A stretch of 64,000 nt of DNA. It comes from Nocardia wallacei. GTDB lineage: Bacteria; Actinomycetota; Actinomycetes; Mycobacteriales; Mycobacteriaceae. Shown here one piece after another: positions 1 to 9,513 of the stretch. Position numbers and translations under genes: made by a program. The notes under the pieces are model-generated. The model was given only the letters and a program-made list of their open reading frames with translations, did not search any database and had not been told where the DNA came from. Each line of letters starts with the position of its first letter. Position 1 is the first letter of the stretch. The stretch covers positions 1,240,001 through 1,304,000 of the forward strand of contig NZ_AP023396.1 of NCBI RefSeq assembly GCF_014466955.1, in the 5' to 3' direction.

Positions 1-164
1 CTGGTCACGAACTGCTGCGCGTGCATCGTGGTCTGCAGCAGCCGGCTGATCGCGGTGATCGGCAAATTCACTGCCGCCGTGGGTAGCCGACGGGTTTCCT
101 CGATGGCGTACACGGCGGCCCCGGCGGCGACACGGGCGAGAAACGGCGGTCGAAACATGGTCAT
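1..164 (-). CDS. Rv1109c-like lipid-droplet-associated-type protein, 3' part cut by window edge
   Basis: About 54 codons are visible on the minus strand before the window ends. The protein begins MTMFRPPFLARVAAGAAVYA and continues with an EETRRLP segment and a helical stretch. Two in-frame ATGs (at 164 and 158) could start it and neither has a clear ribosome binding site. It is divergent from ispH, sharing the roughly 200-base gap as promoter region. In mycobacteria and nocardiae a short conserved protein of this type (Rv1109c neighbourhood, often named lipid-droplet-associated) occupies the same place. The identification rests on position plus the N-terminal sequence and no biochemical role can be read from it. 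Confidence 0.6.
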   Translation of the reverse strand, partial: MTMFRPPFLARVAAGAAVYAIEETRRLPTAAVNLPITAISRLLQTTMHAQQFVT

Positions 165-366
165 AGCGTGCCCGAAACGCGGTGTGATGCAAAGGGTGGG
201 GCCGCGTGAGTTACCCATGTGACCACTTAATCAGCCGATCCGCGGCCCGCAGCCGCCGGGGTGCCGCGGGCCGCGCGGCCGACGCCCTTGTCGACAGGCG
301 TGTCGCACCCGCGTGGCGGTGCCCGCGCCTGGGCGCGTCGTTGTGCACGCACGTAAGCTGTGGGGC

Positions 367-1371
367 ATGTCCTCGGCTATCCCGTTGAATGTCGGAATCG
401 CCCGGTCGGCCGGCTCCGGCGCGTCCGGTGCGGCCAAGCGCGTGCTGCTCGCCGAGCCGCGCGGCTACTGCGCCGGGGTGGACCGCGCGGTGGAGACCGT
501 GGAGCGCACGCTGGACAAGCACGGCGCCCCGGTCTACGTCCGCAAGGAGATCGTGCACAACCGGCACGTGGTGGAGACGCTGCGCGAGCGCGGCGTGATC
601 TTCGTCGACGAGACCGACGAGGTGCCCGAGGGCGCCGTCGTGGTCTTCTCCGCGCACGGCGTGTCCCCGGCGGTGCATCAGGCCGCCGCCGAACGCGGCC
701 TGCACACCATCGACGCCACCTGCCCGCTGGTCACCAAGGTGCACCAGGAGGCCAAGCGCTTCGCCCGCGACGATTTCGACATCCTGCTCATCGGCCACGA
801 GGGTCACGAGGAGGTGGAGGGCACCGCCGGCGAGGCCCCCGACCACGTGCAACTGGTCGACGGCCCCGACGCCGTGGACACCGTCACCGTGCGCGACGAG
901 AACAAGGTGATCTGGCTGTCACAGACCACTCTCTCGGTCGACGAGACCATGGAGACGGTACAGCGGCTGCGCGAACGCTTCCCCAAGCTGCAGGACCCGC
1001 CGTCCGACGACATCTGCTACGCCACGTCCAACCGCCAGACCGCGGTGAAGGCCATGGCGCCGGAATGCGATCTGGTCATCGTGGTCGGCTCTCGCAACTC
1101 CTCCAACTCCAAGCGCCTCGTCGAGGTCGCCCTGAACGCCGGCGCCCGCGCCTCCTACCTGGTCGACTTCGCCGCCGAGGTGGACCCGGCCTGGTTCGAG
1201 GGCGTCCGCACCGTCGGCGTCACCTCCGGCGCCTCGGTCCCGGAGATCCTCGTCCGCGGCGTCCTCGACCTGCTGGCCGAACACGGCTACGGCGAGGTCC
1301 AGCCCGTCACCACCGCCAACGAAACCCTCGTCTTCGCCCTCCCCCGCGAACTCCGCACCGCCCGCCGCTGA
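367..1371 (+). CDS. ispH: 4-hydroxy-3-methylbut-2-enyl diphosphate reductase (IspH/LytB)
   Basis: This is the last enzyme of the methylerythritol phosphate pathway. It reduces HMBPP to IPP and DMAPP with a [4Fe-4S] cluster in the cytosol. The 334-residue product has the three expected cluster cysteines: C35 in [11 protein letters not shown]119 in DATCPLV and C217 in DDICYATSN. The HEGHEEVEG motif supplies the substrate-binding His147 and catalytic Glu149. An upstream in-frame start at 313 would add 18 residues not expected of the family, so the ATG at 367 was chosen. The ribosome binding site is weak. The divergent Rv1109c-like neighbour and downstream DUF6542 gene match mycobacterial order. 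Confidence 0.95.
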   Translation: MSSAIPLNVGIARSAGSGASGAAKRVLLAEPRGYCAGVDRAVETVERTLDKHGAPVYVRKEIVHNRHVVETLRERGVIFVDETDEVPEGAVVVFSAHGVSPAVHQAAAERGLHTIDATCPLVTKVHQEAKRFARDDFDILLIGHEGHEEVEGTAGEAPDHVQLVDGPDAVDTVTVRDENKVIWLSQTTLSVDETMETVQRLRERFPKLQDPPSDDICYATSNRQTAVKAMAPECDLVIVVGSRNSSNSKRLVEVALNAGARASYLVDFAAEVDPAWFEGVRTVGVTSGASVPEILVRGVLDLLAEHGYGEVQPVTTANETLVFALPRELRTARR

Positions 1372-1601
1372 GTTTCCGCAGGCGTGTCGGCCTTGCCGCT
1401 CACGGCCGCCACTGACGTCTCGGCGTACGCGGCTGGGGATCGCTCCGGCTGTGACAGTTTGGTCGCTATCGTTCGGCGAGCGAACATGGCTGGGCGATAC
1501 GTGGCTCGGGTGTGACACCAATCGGCTTGTTGGATAACAGCATTCGGTGTCGCCGCGATGCTCGTGGCGTGAGCGATGAGGTGTGCGCGGGGTGCCTGTG
1601 G

Positions 1602-2420
1602 TCAGCGTTCGATGCGGCCGGAATCGCGGTCGCGGTAGCGGACATTCGGGCGCGGGTGGGGTGGGACGTCGCCGTTGCGCTGTGATCGGGAGCGGCGTGC
1701 GGCGGGGTCGGGTGTGGCGCGGTCCGAATTGGCACGTGGATAGGCCGCTTTGGCGGGGGAGACGCGCGGCGGGCGTTCCGCGACGCGACCGGAGGCGCGG
1801 CGGCTCGTGCGTGGCGCAGGTTCCGGGTCGGCGTCGGCGGCCGACGCACGGGCACGGCGACGCAGGGTGTCCGACGAACTCGCAGCCCGGCTGCGGCGGG
1901 CCCGGTCGCCCGAGCGCGGACTCCGGCTCCGGGACGACGACTTGCGGGTGCGGTCGCCACCGGTACGCGCGGCCTCCTGCCGGTGCATCAGTACGCGGCC
2001 CCCGCCGATCAGCAGCACCAGCACGGTGGCCACCGCCATCGTCGGAAACCGGTTCACCAGCGGGATCGCCAGATTCAGCAGCACATCCTTCACCGACGTG
2101 GAACTGCGGCCGATCAGTTGCTGATAGGCCAGCGGAACCGACACGAACAGCAGCAGCGGCGGCGTCACCATGGTGGTGAACAGACCGCGATAACGCACGA
2201 CCAGCGCGGCCAGCACGCAACCCACGACGTAGCAGATCGCGAAGGTACCGGTCAGCTCCTTGCCGCTGCTGCCTGCATCGATGAAGAACCCGATGAACGT
2301 ACACGCCACCGCGATCAACACCGCCGCGCCGGCGGGAACGCCGGGCACCGATGGAATGATCGAGCGGTGCGATGCCGGTACCTCGGATCGCTCGCGTTGG
2401 GTAGCTGCCACGTAAAGCAC
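1602..2420 (-). CDS. DUF6542-domain membrane protein (Rv1111c-like)
   Basis: A 272-residue protein starting at GTG. The N-terminal half (about residues 22-145) carries four hydrophobic segments, beginning SVPGVPAGAAVLIAV, and is the DUF6542 region found next to ispH in Mycobacterium and relatives. The C-terminal half is a basic, disordered Arg/Ser-rich tail, for example RKSSSRSRSPRSGDRARR, probably cytoplasmic. Function is unknown. It is convergent with ispH, with a 230-base gap in which no gene was seen. An internal GTG nine bases downstream of the chosen start is an alternative. Confidence 0.8.
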   Translation of the reverse strand: MLYVAATQRERSEVPASHRSIIPSVPGVPAGAAVLIAVACTFIGFFIDAGSSGKELTGTFAICYVVGCVLAALVVRYRGLFTTMVTPPLLLFVSVPLAYQQLIGRSSTSVKDVLLNLAIPLVNRFPTMAVATVLVLLIGGGRVLMHRQEAARTGGDRTRKSSSRSRSPRSGDRARRSRAASSSDTLRRRARASAADADPEPAPRTSRRASGRVAERPPRVSPAKAAYPRANSDRATPDPAARRSRSQRNGDVPPHPRPNVRYRDRDSGRIER

Positions 2421-2469
2421 ACTATCTGCCCCGGCCGAGACGTGTCTCGAGGCCGGGCGGATGCGCAGG

Positions 2470-3606
2470 CTACTCGCTGGTGTCGACCAGTCCGACGGCC
2501 CGCGGCCAGGACTCCACCCGGGCGATTGCCGGGACCTCCCGGTCGCCGATGTCCAGCTCGTGCAGTCGGCGGGCGGTCACCATCACCCGCGACTCCACCG
2601 CCGCGACGGTGTGGTTGTAAGCGTCCACGGCCTTGCCCAGTTGAGCGCCGAGCCGGTCCAGGTGGCGACCGGTGGTGCCCAGCCGGGTATACAGCTCCCG
2701 TCCTAATTGCTGCACGGTTGCCATTTCTCGCGACAGGGCCTCCTGACGCCAACCGAAGGCGACCGTGCGCAGCAACGCGATCAGCGTCGTCGGCGTGGCG
2801 AGAATCACATTCCGGCCGAAGGCATATTCCAGCAGCCCGGAATCCGCGGTGAGGGCGGCGTCGAGGAACGGATCGCCCGGCACGAACAGCACCACGAATT
2901 CCGGCGACGGGTCGAATGCCGTCCAGTACGCCTTGTCGGCCAGTTGGTCGATGTGCGCGCGCAGGTGTTTGGCGTGCCGCGCGAGATGTTCGCCGCGCGA
3001 TCGCGGGTCGGTTTCGGCGGTCGCGTCCAGGTAGGCGGTGAGCGGGACCTTGGCATCCACGACGATGTGGCGGCCACCGGCCATGCGCACCACGAGATCC
3101 GGGCGCACGACGCCGTCCGGTCCGGACGCGCTGACCTGGGTGTCGAAATCGCAGTGCCGCGACATCCCGGCCAGTTCCACCACCCGCTCCAACTGGATCT
3201 CGCCCCAGCGCCCGCGCACCTGCGGCGCCCGCAGCGCCGACACCAGTTGGCCGGTCTGCGTGGACAACTGATGCGATACCCGCTGTATCCCCGCCACCTG
3301 TTCCCGCAGGCCCGAATAGGCGTCGACGCGGCTGTGCTCGACCTGCCGGAGATGCTGGTTCAGCGCGCCCACCGCCTCCCGCAGCGGATCGACCAGCGTG
3401 CCCAGCGCCTGCGAATTGCGCCGCGCCGCATCCTCGTTCGCGGCGCTGAGCGACTGCCGCAGCAGCCTCTCGTTGTCGCGCAGCGCGGCCAGCTGGGCCT
3501 CGGCGGCCGCCGCCCGCCGGCCCGCCCGCGCGGCGTGCCCCAGCCACCCGAGTCCGGCTCCGGCGGCGAATACCAACAACAACGCGAACAGCATCGATGC
3601 GGTCAT
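2470..3606 (-). CDS. rmuC: DNA recombination protein RmuC
   Basis: A 378-residue RmuC-family protein. It starts with a single membrane segment (MLFALLLVFAAGAGLGWLG), then a coiled coil to about residue 90, then the nuclease-like RmuC domain with the conserved run VVDAKVPLTAYLDA and the VLFVPGDPFLDAAL segment. In Escherichia coli RmuC limits inversions and acts on aberrant DNA at the membrane. An upstream in-frame start would add 28 residues that precede the membrane segment and look non-coding, so the ATG at 3606 was chosen. It is divergent from sbcD, so two DNA-processing units share the 166-base gap. Confidence 0.9.
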   Translation of the reverse strand: MTASMLFALLLVFAAGAGLGWLGHAARAGRRAAAAEAQLAALRDNERLLRQSLSAANEDAARRNSQALGTLVDPLREAVGALNQHLRQVEHSRVDAYSGLREQVAGIQRVSHQLSTQTGQLVSALRAPQVRGRWGEIQLERVVELAGMSRHCDFDTQVSASGPDGVVRPDLVVRMAGGRHIVVDAKVPLTAYLDATAETDPRSRGEHLARHAKHLRAHIDQLADKAYWTAFDPSPEFVVLFVPGDPFLDAALTADSGLLEYAFGRNVILATPTTLIALLRTVAFGWRQEALSREMATVQQLGRELYTRLGTTGRHLDRLGAQLGKAVDAYNHTVAAVESRVMVTARRLHELDIGDREVPAIARVESWPRAVGLVDTSE

Positions 3607-3772
3607 GGGTGCAGATAGTGCCCCATGCCACCGACAACTACGAGGATCCGGCAATCTCCCGGCGTCGCGCCCGGCGCACCCGATCACCACCGGAATCCAT
3701 GACGGCGTGTTCGGGACACGCTCGGCCGGCCGGTTTCGGATCTGTCAGTGGGAGCGTCTACGGTTGCGCGGC

Positions 3773-4948
3773 ATGCGGATGCTGCATACGTCGGACTGGC
3801 ACATAGGGCGCACGTTCCACGGCGTGGATCTGCTTGCCGACCAGGCACGTTCGCTGCGATCGATCGCCGAGATCGTGGCCGCCGAGGGGATCGAGGTGGT
3901 GATCCTGCCCGGCGACGTGTACGACCGGCCGATACCCAGCGCCGACGCGATCGCGGTGTGTAATCGGGGATTCGAGGCGATCCGGGCGGCGGGGGCGGTG
4001 ATCGTGGCGACGTCGGGCAACCACGATTCGCCCACCCGGCTGGGCGCGCTGGGCAGCTTCGCCGCCGCGGGCGGGCTGCATCTGCGCACCACCGTCGCCG
4101 ATGTCGGGCGGCCGGTGCTGCTGTCCGACCGGTTCGGCGAGATCGCCTGCTACGGCATCCCGTATCTGGAGCCGGAGATCACCCGCGCCGAACTGGAGGT
4201 GCCGCAGGCGCGTTCGCACGCGGAGATCCTCGACGCGGCGATGGCCCGCATCCGCACCGATCTGGAGCAGCGCGGGCGCCCGCGGTCGGTGGTGCTGGCG
4301 CATGCCTTCGTCGTGGGTGGCGAGGCGACCGGTTCGGAGCGCACCATCTCGGTCGGCGGTGTCGAGACGGTGCCGCTGGGCGCCTTCGACGGCATCGACT
4401 ACGTGGCGCTGGGGCATCTGCATTCGCCGCAGACGCTGTCGGATTCGGTGCGGTACTCCGGTTCGCCGCTGCCGTACTCGTTCGCCGAGCGCTCGCACCG
4501 TAAGGCGGTGTGGATAGCCGACCTGGACGCCGACGGGCTGAAGGACGTCGTGCGGCGCGATCTCCCGCAGGTACGTGGTCTCACCCAGCTCACCGGCCCC
4601 CTCGAGGAACTGCTCGACGACCCGGCGCACGCCGGGGCCGAGGACGACTACGTCTCGGCGACCTTGACCGACCACGCCCGCCCGGTCGACGCGCTGCGGC
4701 GGCTGCGCGGCCGATTCCGACACGCCGTCCACGTGGAATGGGTTCGCCCCGAAGGCAATCCGGAGTTGCGCTACCGTGAGCGGGTGCAGGGCCGAGGCGA
4801 CACCGACGTAGCGCGCAGCTTCCTCGCCGACGTCCGCGGCGAGCCGTCGCCGGGCGAGATGCAGTGGATGGAGCGCGCGCTCGCCGCGGCCGTCGCCGAA
4901 CGGGAGACCGAGGTCGTGGCAGCCGTCGCCGACGAGCTGACGGCATGA
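3773..4948 (+). CDS. sbcD: Exonuclease SbcCD subunit D (Mre11-type nuclease)
   Basis: The 391-residue product is the metal-dependent nuclease subunit of the SbcCD complex, which cleaves hairpins and DNA ends in the cytosol. All phosphoesterase motifs are present near the N-terminus: D8 and H10 in HTSDWHIG, D48 in LPGDVYDR, and N83-H84-D85 in SGNHDSPTR. Later come LAHAF and LGHLHSPQ. The start is the ATG at 3773, with MRMLHTSDW matching the usual family start; a longer in-frame extension upstream is not family-like. The stop overlaps the ATG of sbcC in an ATGA arrangement, so the two subunits are translationally coupled. Confidence 0.96.
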   Translation: MRMLHTSDWHIGRTFHGVDLLADQARSLRSIAEIVAAEGIEVVILPGDVYDRPIPSADAIAVCNRGFEAIRAAGAVIVATSGNHDSPTRLGALGSFAAAGGLHLRTTVADVGRPVLLSDRFGEIACYGIPYLEPEITRAELEVPQARSHAEILDAAMARIRTDLEQRGRPRSVVLAHAFVVGGEATGSERTISVGGVETVPLGAFDGIDYVALGHLHSPQTLSDSVRYSGSPLPYSFAERSHRKAVWIADLDADGLKDVVRRDLPQVRGLTQLTGPLEELLDDPAHAGAEDDYVSATLTDHARPVDALRRLRGRFRHAVHVEWVRPEGNPELRYRERVQGRGDTDVARSFLADVRGEPSPGEMQWMERALAAAVAERETEVVAAVADELTA

Positions 4949-7900
4949 GGCTGCATCGGCTGGAGGTGACGGCCTTCGGGCCCTTCGCCGAGACGGCGAC
5001 CGTCGACTTCGACGAACTCGGCGCCGACGGACTGTTCCTGCTGCACGGGCAGACCGGCGCCGGAAAGACCACGGTGCTCGACGCTATCGCGTTCGCGCTC
5101 TACGGCCGGGTGCCGGGCGCGCGGGGGGAGAGCAAGCGGCTGCACTCCGACCACGCCGATCCGCAGATTCCGCCGCGGGTGCTGTTGGAGGCCACGCTCG
5201 GCGGTCGGCGGCTGCGCCTGATCCGCTCCCCGGAATTCCAGCGTCCGAAGAAGCGCGGCACCGGCTGGGTGACCGAACAGGCCGCCGCGACATTGGAATG
5301 GCTGGACGGTCGCGGGCATGCCAACCTCTCCCGCATACCCGATATCGGTGACGAGATACTCCGCCTGCTCGGCATGAGCGCCGATCAGTTCTTCCAGGTG
5401 GTGCTGCTGCCGCAGGGCGATTTCGCCCGCTTCCTGCGCGCGGACAACGAGGACCGCGAGAAGCTGCTCGAAAAGCTATTCGACACCGAGCGTTTCGGCA
5501 CCGCCGAACAGTGGCTCGCGCAGCGTCGGCGCGAGAGCGGCGCCGAGCTGGAGACGCAGCGCCAGAGCATCGACCGGCTGATCGCGCAGGTGGGCGGCGC
5601 TGCCGGGCTCGGCGTCACCGAAACCGTCGCCCCGTTGGAGTCTGTCGAGTGGTCGCAGCGGCTCCTGGCGACCGCGCGCACCGAGCTCACCACCGCGACC
5701 ACGGAACTCGAACGCTGCCAGCAGGTTTCGGCCCGCGCCCAGACGGCGGCCGAGGAGCAGCGCCGCCTGCGCGACCTCCACCGCCGCCTGTCCGCCGCCC
5801 GCGCCCAACTCGACGAGTACGCCGCGACCGCCGGTCACCGCACCCGGCTGACGGCCGAACTGGACCGCGCCCGCCGCGCCGAACCGGTAGCCGCGGCCTT
5901 GTCCGACGCCCGCTCCGCGGCCGTGACGCTGCGCCGCCGCACCGACGAGGCCCGCGCCACCGCCGAACGCCTGGCCGTCCGCCTCCTCGACCCACCCAGT
6001 GCCGAACTACCCGGAACCGCCTGGGCCGCATCCGATCTCGCCACCGCCGAACTGGCAGGCACCGACCTGGCAGCCGACCTGTCCGAACTGATTCCCGCCC
6101 CGTCGGCGGCTGCCGAGACTCCGGATCCCGACCGCCAGGCACCGTCCACGTCGGCCGAGGAATCGTCCGGACCGGCTGGTCATGTGGCGCGTGCGGCCGA
6201 GTCCCGCGACCGCGTACTGCGCGCGGCGGCTCCCACGGCCCCCGATCGGATCCTGTCGCCCGCGGCCGAAACTGTCGACGTCGATGACCCTGTGCCGACG
6301 GTCGAATCGGCCGAGTCCGGCGCACCGGTGTCGGCTGCCGAGCCCGAGGAACTGGAGCTGTTCTCGATCGACAGCTTTCTCACCCCGAGCGCGAAGGCTC
6401 GAGAGAAGCTCGAGGCCGCTACGGGCGAACAGCCCACATCCGCTGAGCGGCCGCCCACGTCTGCCGCCGGCAAGCGGAAGCCGCCGGCCAGCGATCGTAG
6501 CGAGTCCACAGCTGGTGAACGGCCCGAAACCGCGGCGGCGGAGCCGTTCCCGGCCGATCCGCGATCCGCGTTCGGGGAGCGTGCCGAGGTGGCGGCTCGC
6601 GGGCAGGCCGAGAGCCTGTCGGCGGGCAGGGTGCCGGTCGAGCGATCGGGAGCTGCGGCCGAGGCCCGGTCCGCGACCCCGGCCGAGAGCGGGCTCGAGG
6701 CGGCTGTGCGGGGTTGGTCGGCGCAGATCGGAGCGTTGGACGAGGTTCGGGCGGATGCCGAGTCGGCCAAGTCGTTGGCGGCCGAATTGGCCAGGCTGCG
6801 TGAGGAATACGCGAATACGACCGCGCGGGCCGAGAAGCTGAGAGTGCGGCGGGCAGAGCTGCCCGAGTCGATCCGGACGGCCGAGGTGCGGTTGCGGGCG
6901 GCCGCCGATGCCATGGCCGGGCTGGCGGGGCTGGCCGCCGAGTGCGAGCGGTTGCGGGCTGCCGCGACCGCCGCGGTGGATCTGGTGCGGCGCCGTGCCG
7001 AGGCCGCGCGGGCCCGCGACGAGTACGAGACGGCCCGGACCGCGCACGCCGATGCCCGTGAGCACACGCTGGATGTGCGTGAGCGTCGGCTCGCGGGCAT
7101 GGCCGCCGAATTGGCGGGCGAGTTGGCGGACGGCCGGCCGTGCGCGGTGTGCGGCGCCACCGAACATCCCGAACCGGCCCGCCCGGCCGCCGCGGCCGCC
7201 ACCCGCAGCGACGAGGAACGGGCGGTCGCGGCCGAACGCGCAGCCGAAGCCGCCCGCGACCGCGCACTGGCCCGCACCACCGAACTGGAGCGCCGGATCG
7301 AGGTGCTGGTCGAACGCGGCGGTGACGGCGACAAGGCGGAGCTGGCCGCCGCCCTGACGGCCGCCACCGATGCCTACGAGGCGGCGGGCCGCGCGGCCGC
7401 CCAGCACGACGACCTCACCGTGGAATCGGCCCGCCTGCGCAGTGCCGAGACCCGCCTGCACGACGAACTGCGCGAACTCGAATCCCAGTGCAGCGCGGTG
7501 CAGGAACGCCTGCTGGCCGCCGATCGACGCCTGGCCGAACTCACCGAACGCCTGCGAGAGGCGGCGGGCGCGGACGGCACGGTGGACCGCCGCCGCGCCC
7601 GCCTCGAATCCCTCGTCCGCGATGCCGCCGAACTACGTGAGGCACGCGTCGAGGCCGCTGCCGCTCGCGACCGGGTGACCGCGCTCGCCGCCCGCGTCGA
7701 GCAACTGGCACGCGCCGCGGACCTGGTACCGCAGTCGGAAAAGGCTGCCGCCGAGGGAGTTTCGAGGTACGGGCGGTCCATTGCCGATACCCGGTCCGAA
7801 CCAGAGCACGCCGAAGGCGTTTCGGACCCGGAGCGGTCCATCGCCGCTACCCGGCCCGAAACAATGCACGCCGAAGGCGGTTCGGACCTGGAGCGGCTCC

Positions 7901-8811
7901 ACGCCGATACCCGTTCCGCGACAGGGAACCCCGACTTCGCCGTGCTGGCCTCTTACGCCGAGGTCGTGGACGCCGCCACCCGTACCGCCGCACAGCAGTC
8001 GGAGATGGAGGCCGTGCTGGTGGCGGCCGACCGCGCCCGCGCGCATGCGGAGGCCGTCCTGGCCGAGCCGGAGATCCGCGCGGCCGCCGACACCGAGCCC
8101 GCCGATCTCGCCGAGCTGGAAACCGCTGTCGCACAGGCACGTACCCGCTTGGACGCGGCGGTCGGCACACACGCCGAGGCCGCCCGCAGGGTGGCGCGGC
8201 TGGAGGAGCTCGGCGGGCAGTTGTGGGCGGCGGTGGATCGGATCGCCCCGATGCAGCAGGCCCACGACGAGCTGGCCGGGCTGGCCGAGGTGGTGGCCGG
8301 ACGCGGCGAGAACAGCCGCCGGATGTCCTTGCGCTCCTACGTCCTGGCCGCGCGTCTGGAGGAGGTGGCGCTCGCGGGTTCCGTGCGGTTGCGCCGGATG
8401 TCCGGCGGCCGTTACGAATTCGTGCACACCGACGCGGCCGGTCCGCGCGGCCGCCGCGGCGGGCTGGGCCTCGATGTCCGCGACGACTACACCGGCGCCA
8501 TCCGCCCCGCCAAGACCCTCTCCGGCGGCGAGACATTCATGGCCTCACTGGCCTTGGCGCTCGGCCTGGCCGACGTGGTCGCCGCGGAGGCCGGCGGCCT
8601 GGTGCTCGACACCCTGTTCATCGACGAGGGTTTCGGCAGCCTCGACGCCGACACCCTCGACTCCGTCATGGGCGTCCTGGACGAACTCCGTTCCGGCGGC
8701 AGAGTCGTCGGCGTGGTCAGTCACGTCGACGAAATGCGCCAGCGCATCCCCAGCCGCCTCCACGTCATCCGCGAACCCACCGGCTCCCGCCTCCGAACCA
8801 CCGTCGCCTGA
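4945..8811 (+). CDS. sbcC: Exonuclease SbcCD subunit C (SMC/Rad50-type ATPase) with long linker insertions
   Basis: This 1288-residue ATPase pairs with SbcD. Walker A is GQTGAGKTT (residues 35-43), the ABC signature LSGGE begins near residue 1192, and Walker B is LDTLFIDEGFGSLD. The zinc hook is CAVC (C733 and C736). Between about residues 350 and 590 the N-terminal coiled coil is interrupted by a low-complexity Ala/Pro/Glu/Ser-rich stretch unlike a coiled coil. A second insertion (about 933-995) contains three 20-residue tandem repeats. The protein is longer than the usual roughly 1000-residue SbcC mainly because of these insertions. Both ATPase halves and the hook look intact, so the complex should be active. 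Confidence 0.95.
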   Translation: MRLHRLEVTAFGPFAETATVDFDELGADGLFLLHGQTGAGKTTVLDAIAFALYGRVPGARGESKRLHSDHADPQIPPRVLLEATLGGRRLRLIRSPEFQRPKKRGTGWVTEQAAATLEWLDGRGHANLSRIPDIGDEILRLLGMSADQFFQVVLLPQGDFARFLRADNEDREKLLEKLFDTERFGTAEQWLAQRRRESGAELETQRQSIDRLIAQVGGAAGLGVTETVAPLESVEWSQRLLATARTELTTATTELERCQQVSARAQTAAEEQRRLRDLHRRLSAARAQLDEYAATAGHRTRLTAELDRARRAEPVAAALSDARSAAVTLRRRTDEARATAERLAVRLLDPPSAELPGTAWAASDLATAELAGTDLAADLSELIPAPSAAAETPDPDRQAPSTSAEESSGPAGHVARAAESRDRVLRAAAPTAPDRILSPAAETVDVDDPVPTVESAESGAPVSAAEPEELELFSIDSFLTPSAKAREKLEAATGEQPTSAERPPTSAAGKRKPPASDRSESTAGERPETAAAEPFPADPRSAFGERAEVAARGQAESLSAGRVPVERSGAAAEARSATPAESGLEAAVRGWSAQIGALDEVRADAESAKSLAAELARLREEYANTTARAEKLRVRRAELPESIRTAEVRLRAAADAMAGLAGLAAECERLRAAATAAVDLVRRRAEAARARDEYETARTAHADAREHTLDVRERRLAGMAAELAGELADGRPCAVCGATEHPEPARPAAAAATRSDEERAVAAERAAEAARDRALARTTELERRIEVLVERGGDGDKAELAAALTAATDAYEAAGRAAAQHDDLTVESARLRSAETRLHDELRELESQCSAVQERLLAADRRLAELTERLREAAGADGTVDRRRARLESLVRDAAELREARVEAAAARDRVTALAARVEQLARAADLVPQSEKAAAEGVSRYGRSIADTRSEPEHAEGVSDPERSIAATRPETMHAEGGSDLERLHADTRSATGNPDFAVLASYAEVVDAATRTAAQQSEMEAVLVAADRARAHAEAVLAEPEIRAAADTEPADLAELETAVAQARTRLDAAVGTHAEAARRVARLEELGGQLWAAVDRIAPMQQAHDELAGLAEVVAGRGENSRRMSLRSYVLAARLEEVALAGSVRLRRMSGGRYEFVHTDAAGPRGRRGGLGLDVRDDYTGAIRPAKTLSGGETFMASLALALGLADVVAAEAGGLVLDTLFIDEGFGSLDADTLDSVMGVLDELRSGGRVVGVVSHVDEMRQRIPSRLHVIREPTGSRLRTTVA
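7750..7929 (+). repeat. Three 60-bp in-frame tandem repeats in sbcC
   Basis: Three consecutive 60-base units (7750-7809, 7810-7869, 7870-7929) each encode a diverged 20-residue repeat of the form AEG-x-S-x(3)-R-(S/L)-x-A-x-TR. The units keep phase exactly. They lie in the C-terminal coiled-coil arm of SbcC between the zinc hook and the ATPase half. Confidence 0.9.
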
Positions 8812-9003
8812 ACGTCTCGCCGCGCGACAGAACCGCCCGGCCCCGCGGTCGTCCGACGCTTCGCCGAGTGCACGTCCTCGCGACCGGTGCTCTGTCCAAG
8901 GGCATTCCTGCGAGTCAACCGCCGTCATACCGGCATGTTTCGGCCGGGATCCGCCCGCGCACAGGTCGTTCCGGGTGACGGCATGCCCGAAATGACGATG
9001 GGG

Positions 9004-9513
9004 TCACCCAGTCCGCGACGCCTCGTGGTCCAGCAGCCACCGCTTGACCGGGAGCCCCCAGCGGAACCCGCCGAGGGAACCGTCGGTGCGCAGGATGCGG
9101 TGGCAGGGGACGAAGAGGGCGGCGGCATTGCGGGCGCAGGCGTTGGCGGCCGCGCGGATCGCCTCGGGGCGGCCGGACAGGTCGGCGAAGGCGGTGTAGG
9201 TCACCGGTTTTCCGGCCGGGACCTTGCGCAGCACCTCCCAGGCGTGCACGAGGAACGGCCCGGAGAGCTGCCGCACGGTGATGTCGTCGATCGCGAAAAC
9301 ATCACCGTCGTGGTACTTCTCGACGGCGCGGGTCACCGCTCCGAGCGACGGCCGCTCGCGCAGCGAGGCGGGGCGCAGGCGCGGGTGGATCAGCACGCGC
9401 AGTTCCTCGGCGTCGCCGGTCCAACCGGCGGCCAGGACGGCACCGTCGGGATCGACCAGCGTGGTGAACGGCCCGACCGGCGTCGGGCTCGTCGCGTACT
9501 CGGCCGTTGTCAT
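9004..9513 (-). CDS. ogt: Methylated-DNA--protein-cysteine methyltransferase
   Basis: A 169-residue suicide enzyme that removes alkyl groups from O6-alkylguanine by transfer to a cysteine. The active-site motif PCHR is present with the acceptor Cys137, preceded by the helix-turn-helix segment GRPEAIRAAANACARNA and the RKVPAGKPVTY segment. The start codon overlaps the stop codon of the upstream ada/alkA fusion as ATGA, so the two are co-translated. The same gene pair is found in Mycobacterium (alkA-ogt), where it forms the adaptive response to alkylation damage. Confidence 0.94.
   Translation of the reverse strand: MTTAEYATSPTPVGPFTTLVDPDGAVLAAGWTGDAEELRVLIHPRLRPASLRERPSLGAVTRAVEKYHDGDVFAIDDITVRQLSGPFLVHAWEVLRKVPAGKPVTYTAFADLSGRPEAIRAAANACARNAAALFVPCHRILRTDGSLGGFRWGLPVKRWLLDHEASRTG

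Noticed and set aside
919..2304. 461-codon minus-strand frame across ispH and the DUF6542 gene
   Set aside because: It is antisense to ispH and runs through the DUF6542 gene in another frame, with composition typical of shadow frames.
6007..7461. Long minus-strand frame inside sbcC
   Set aside because: Gly/Arg-rich shadow of a GC-rich gene with no motifs.
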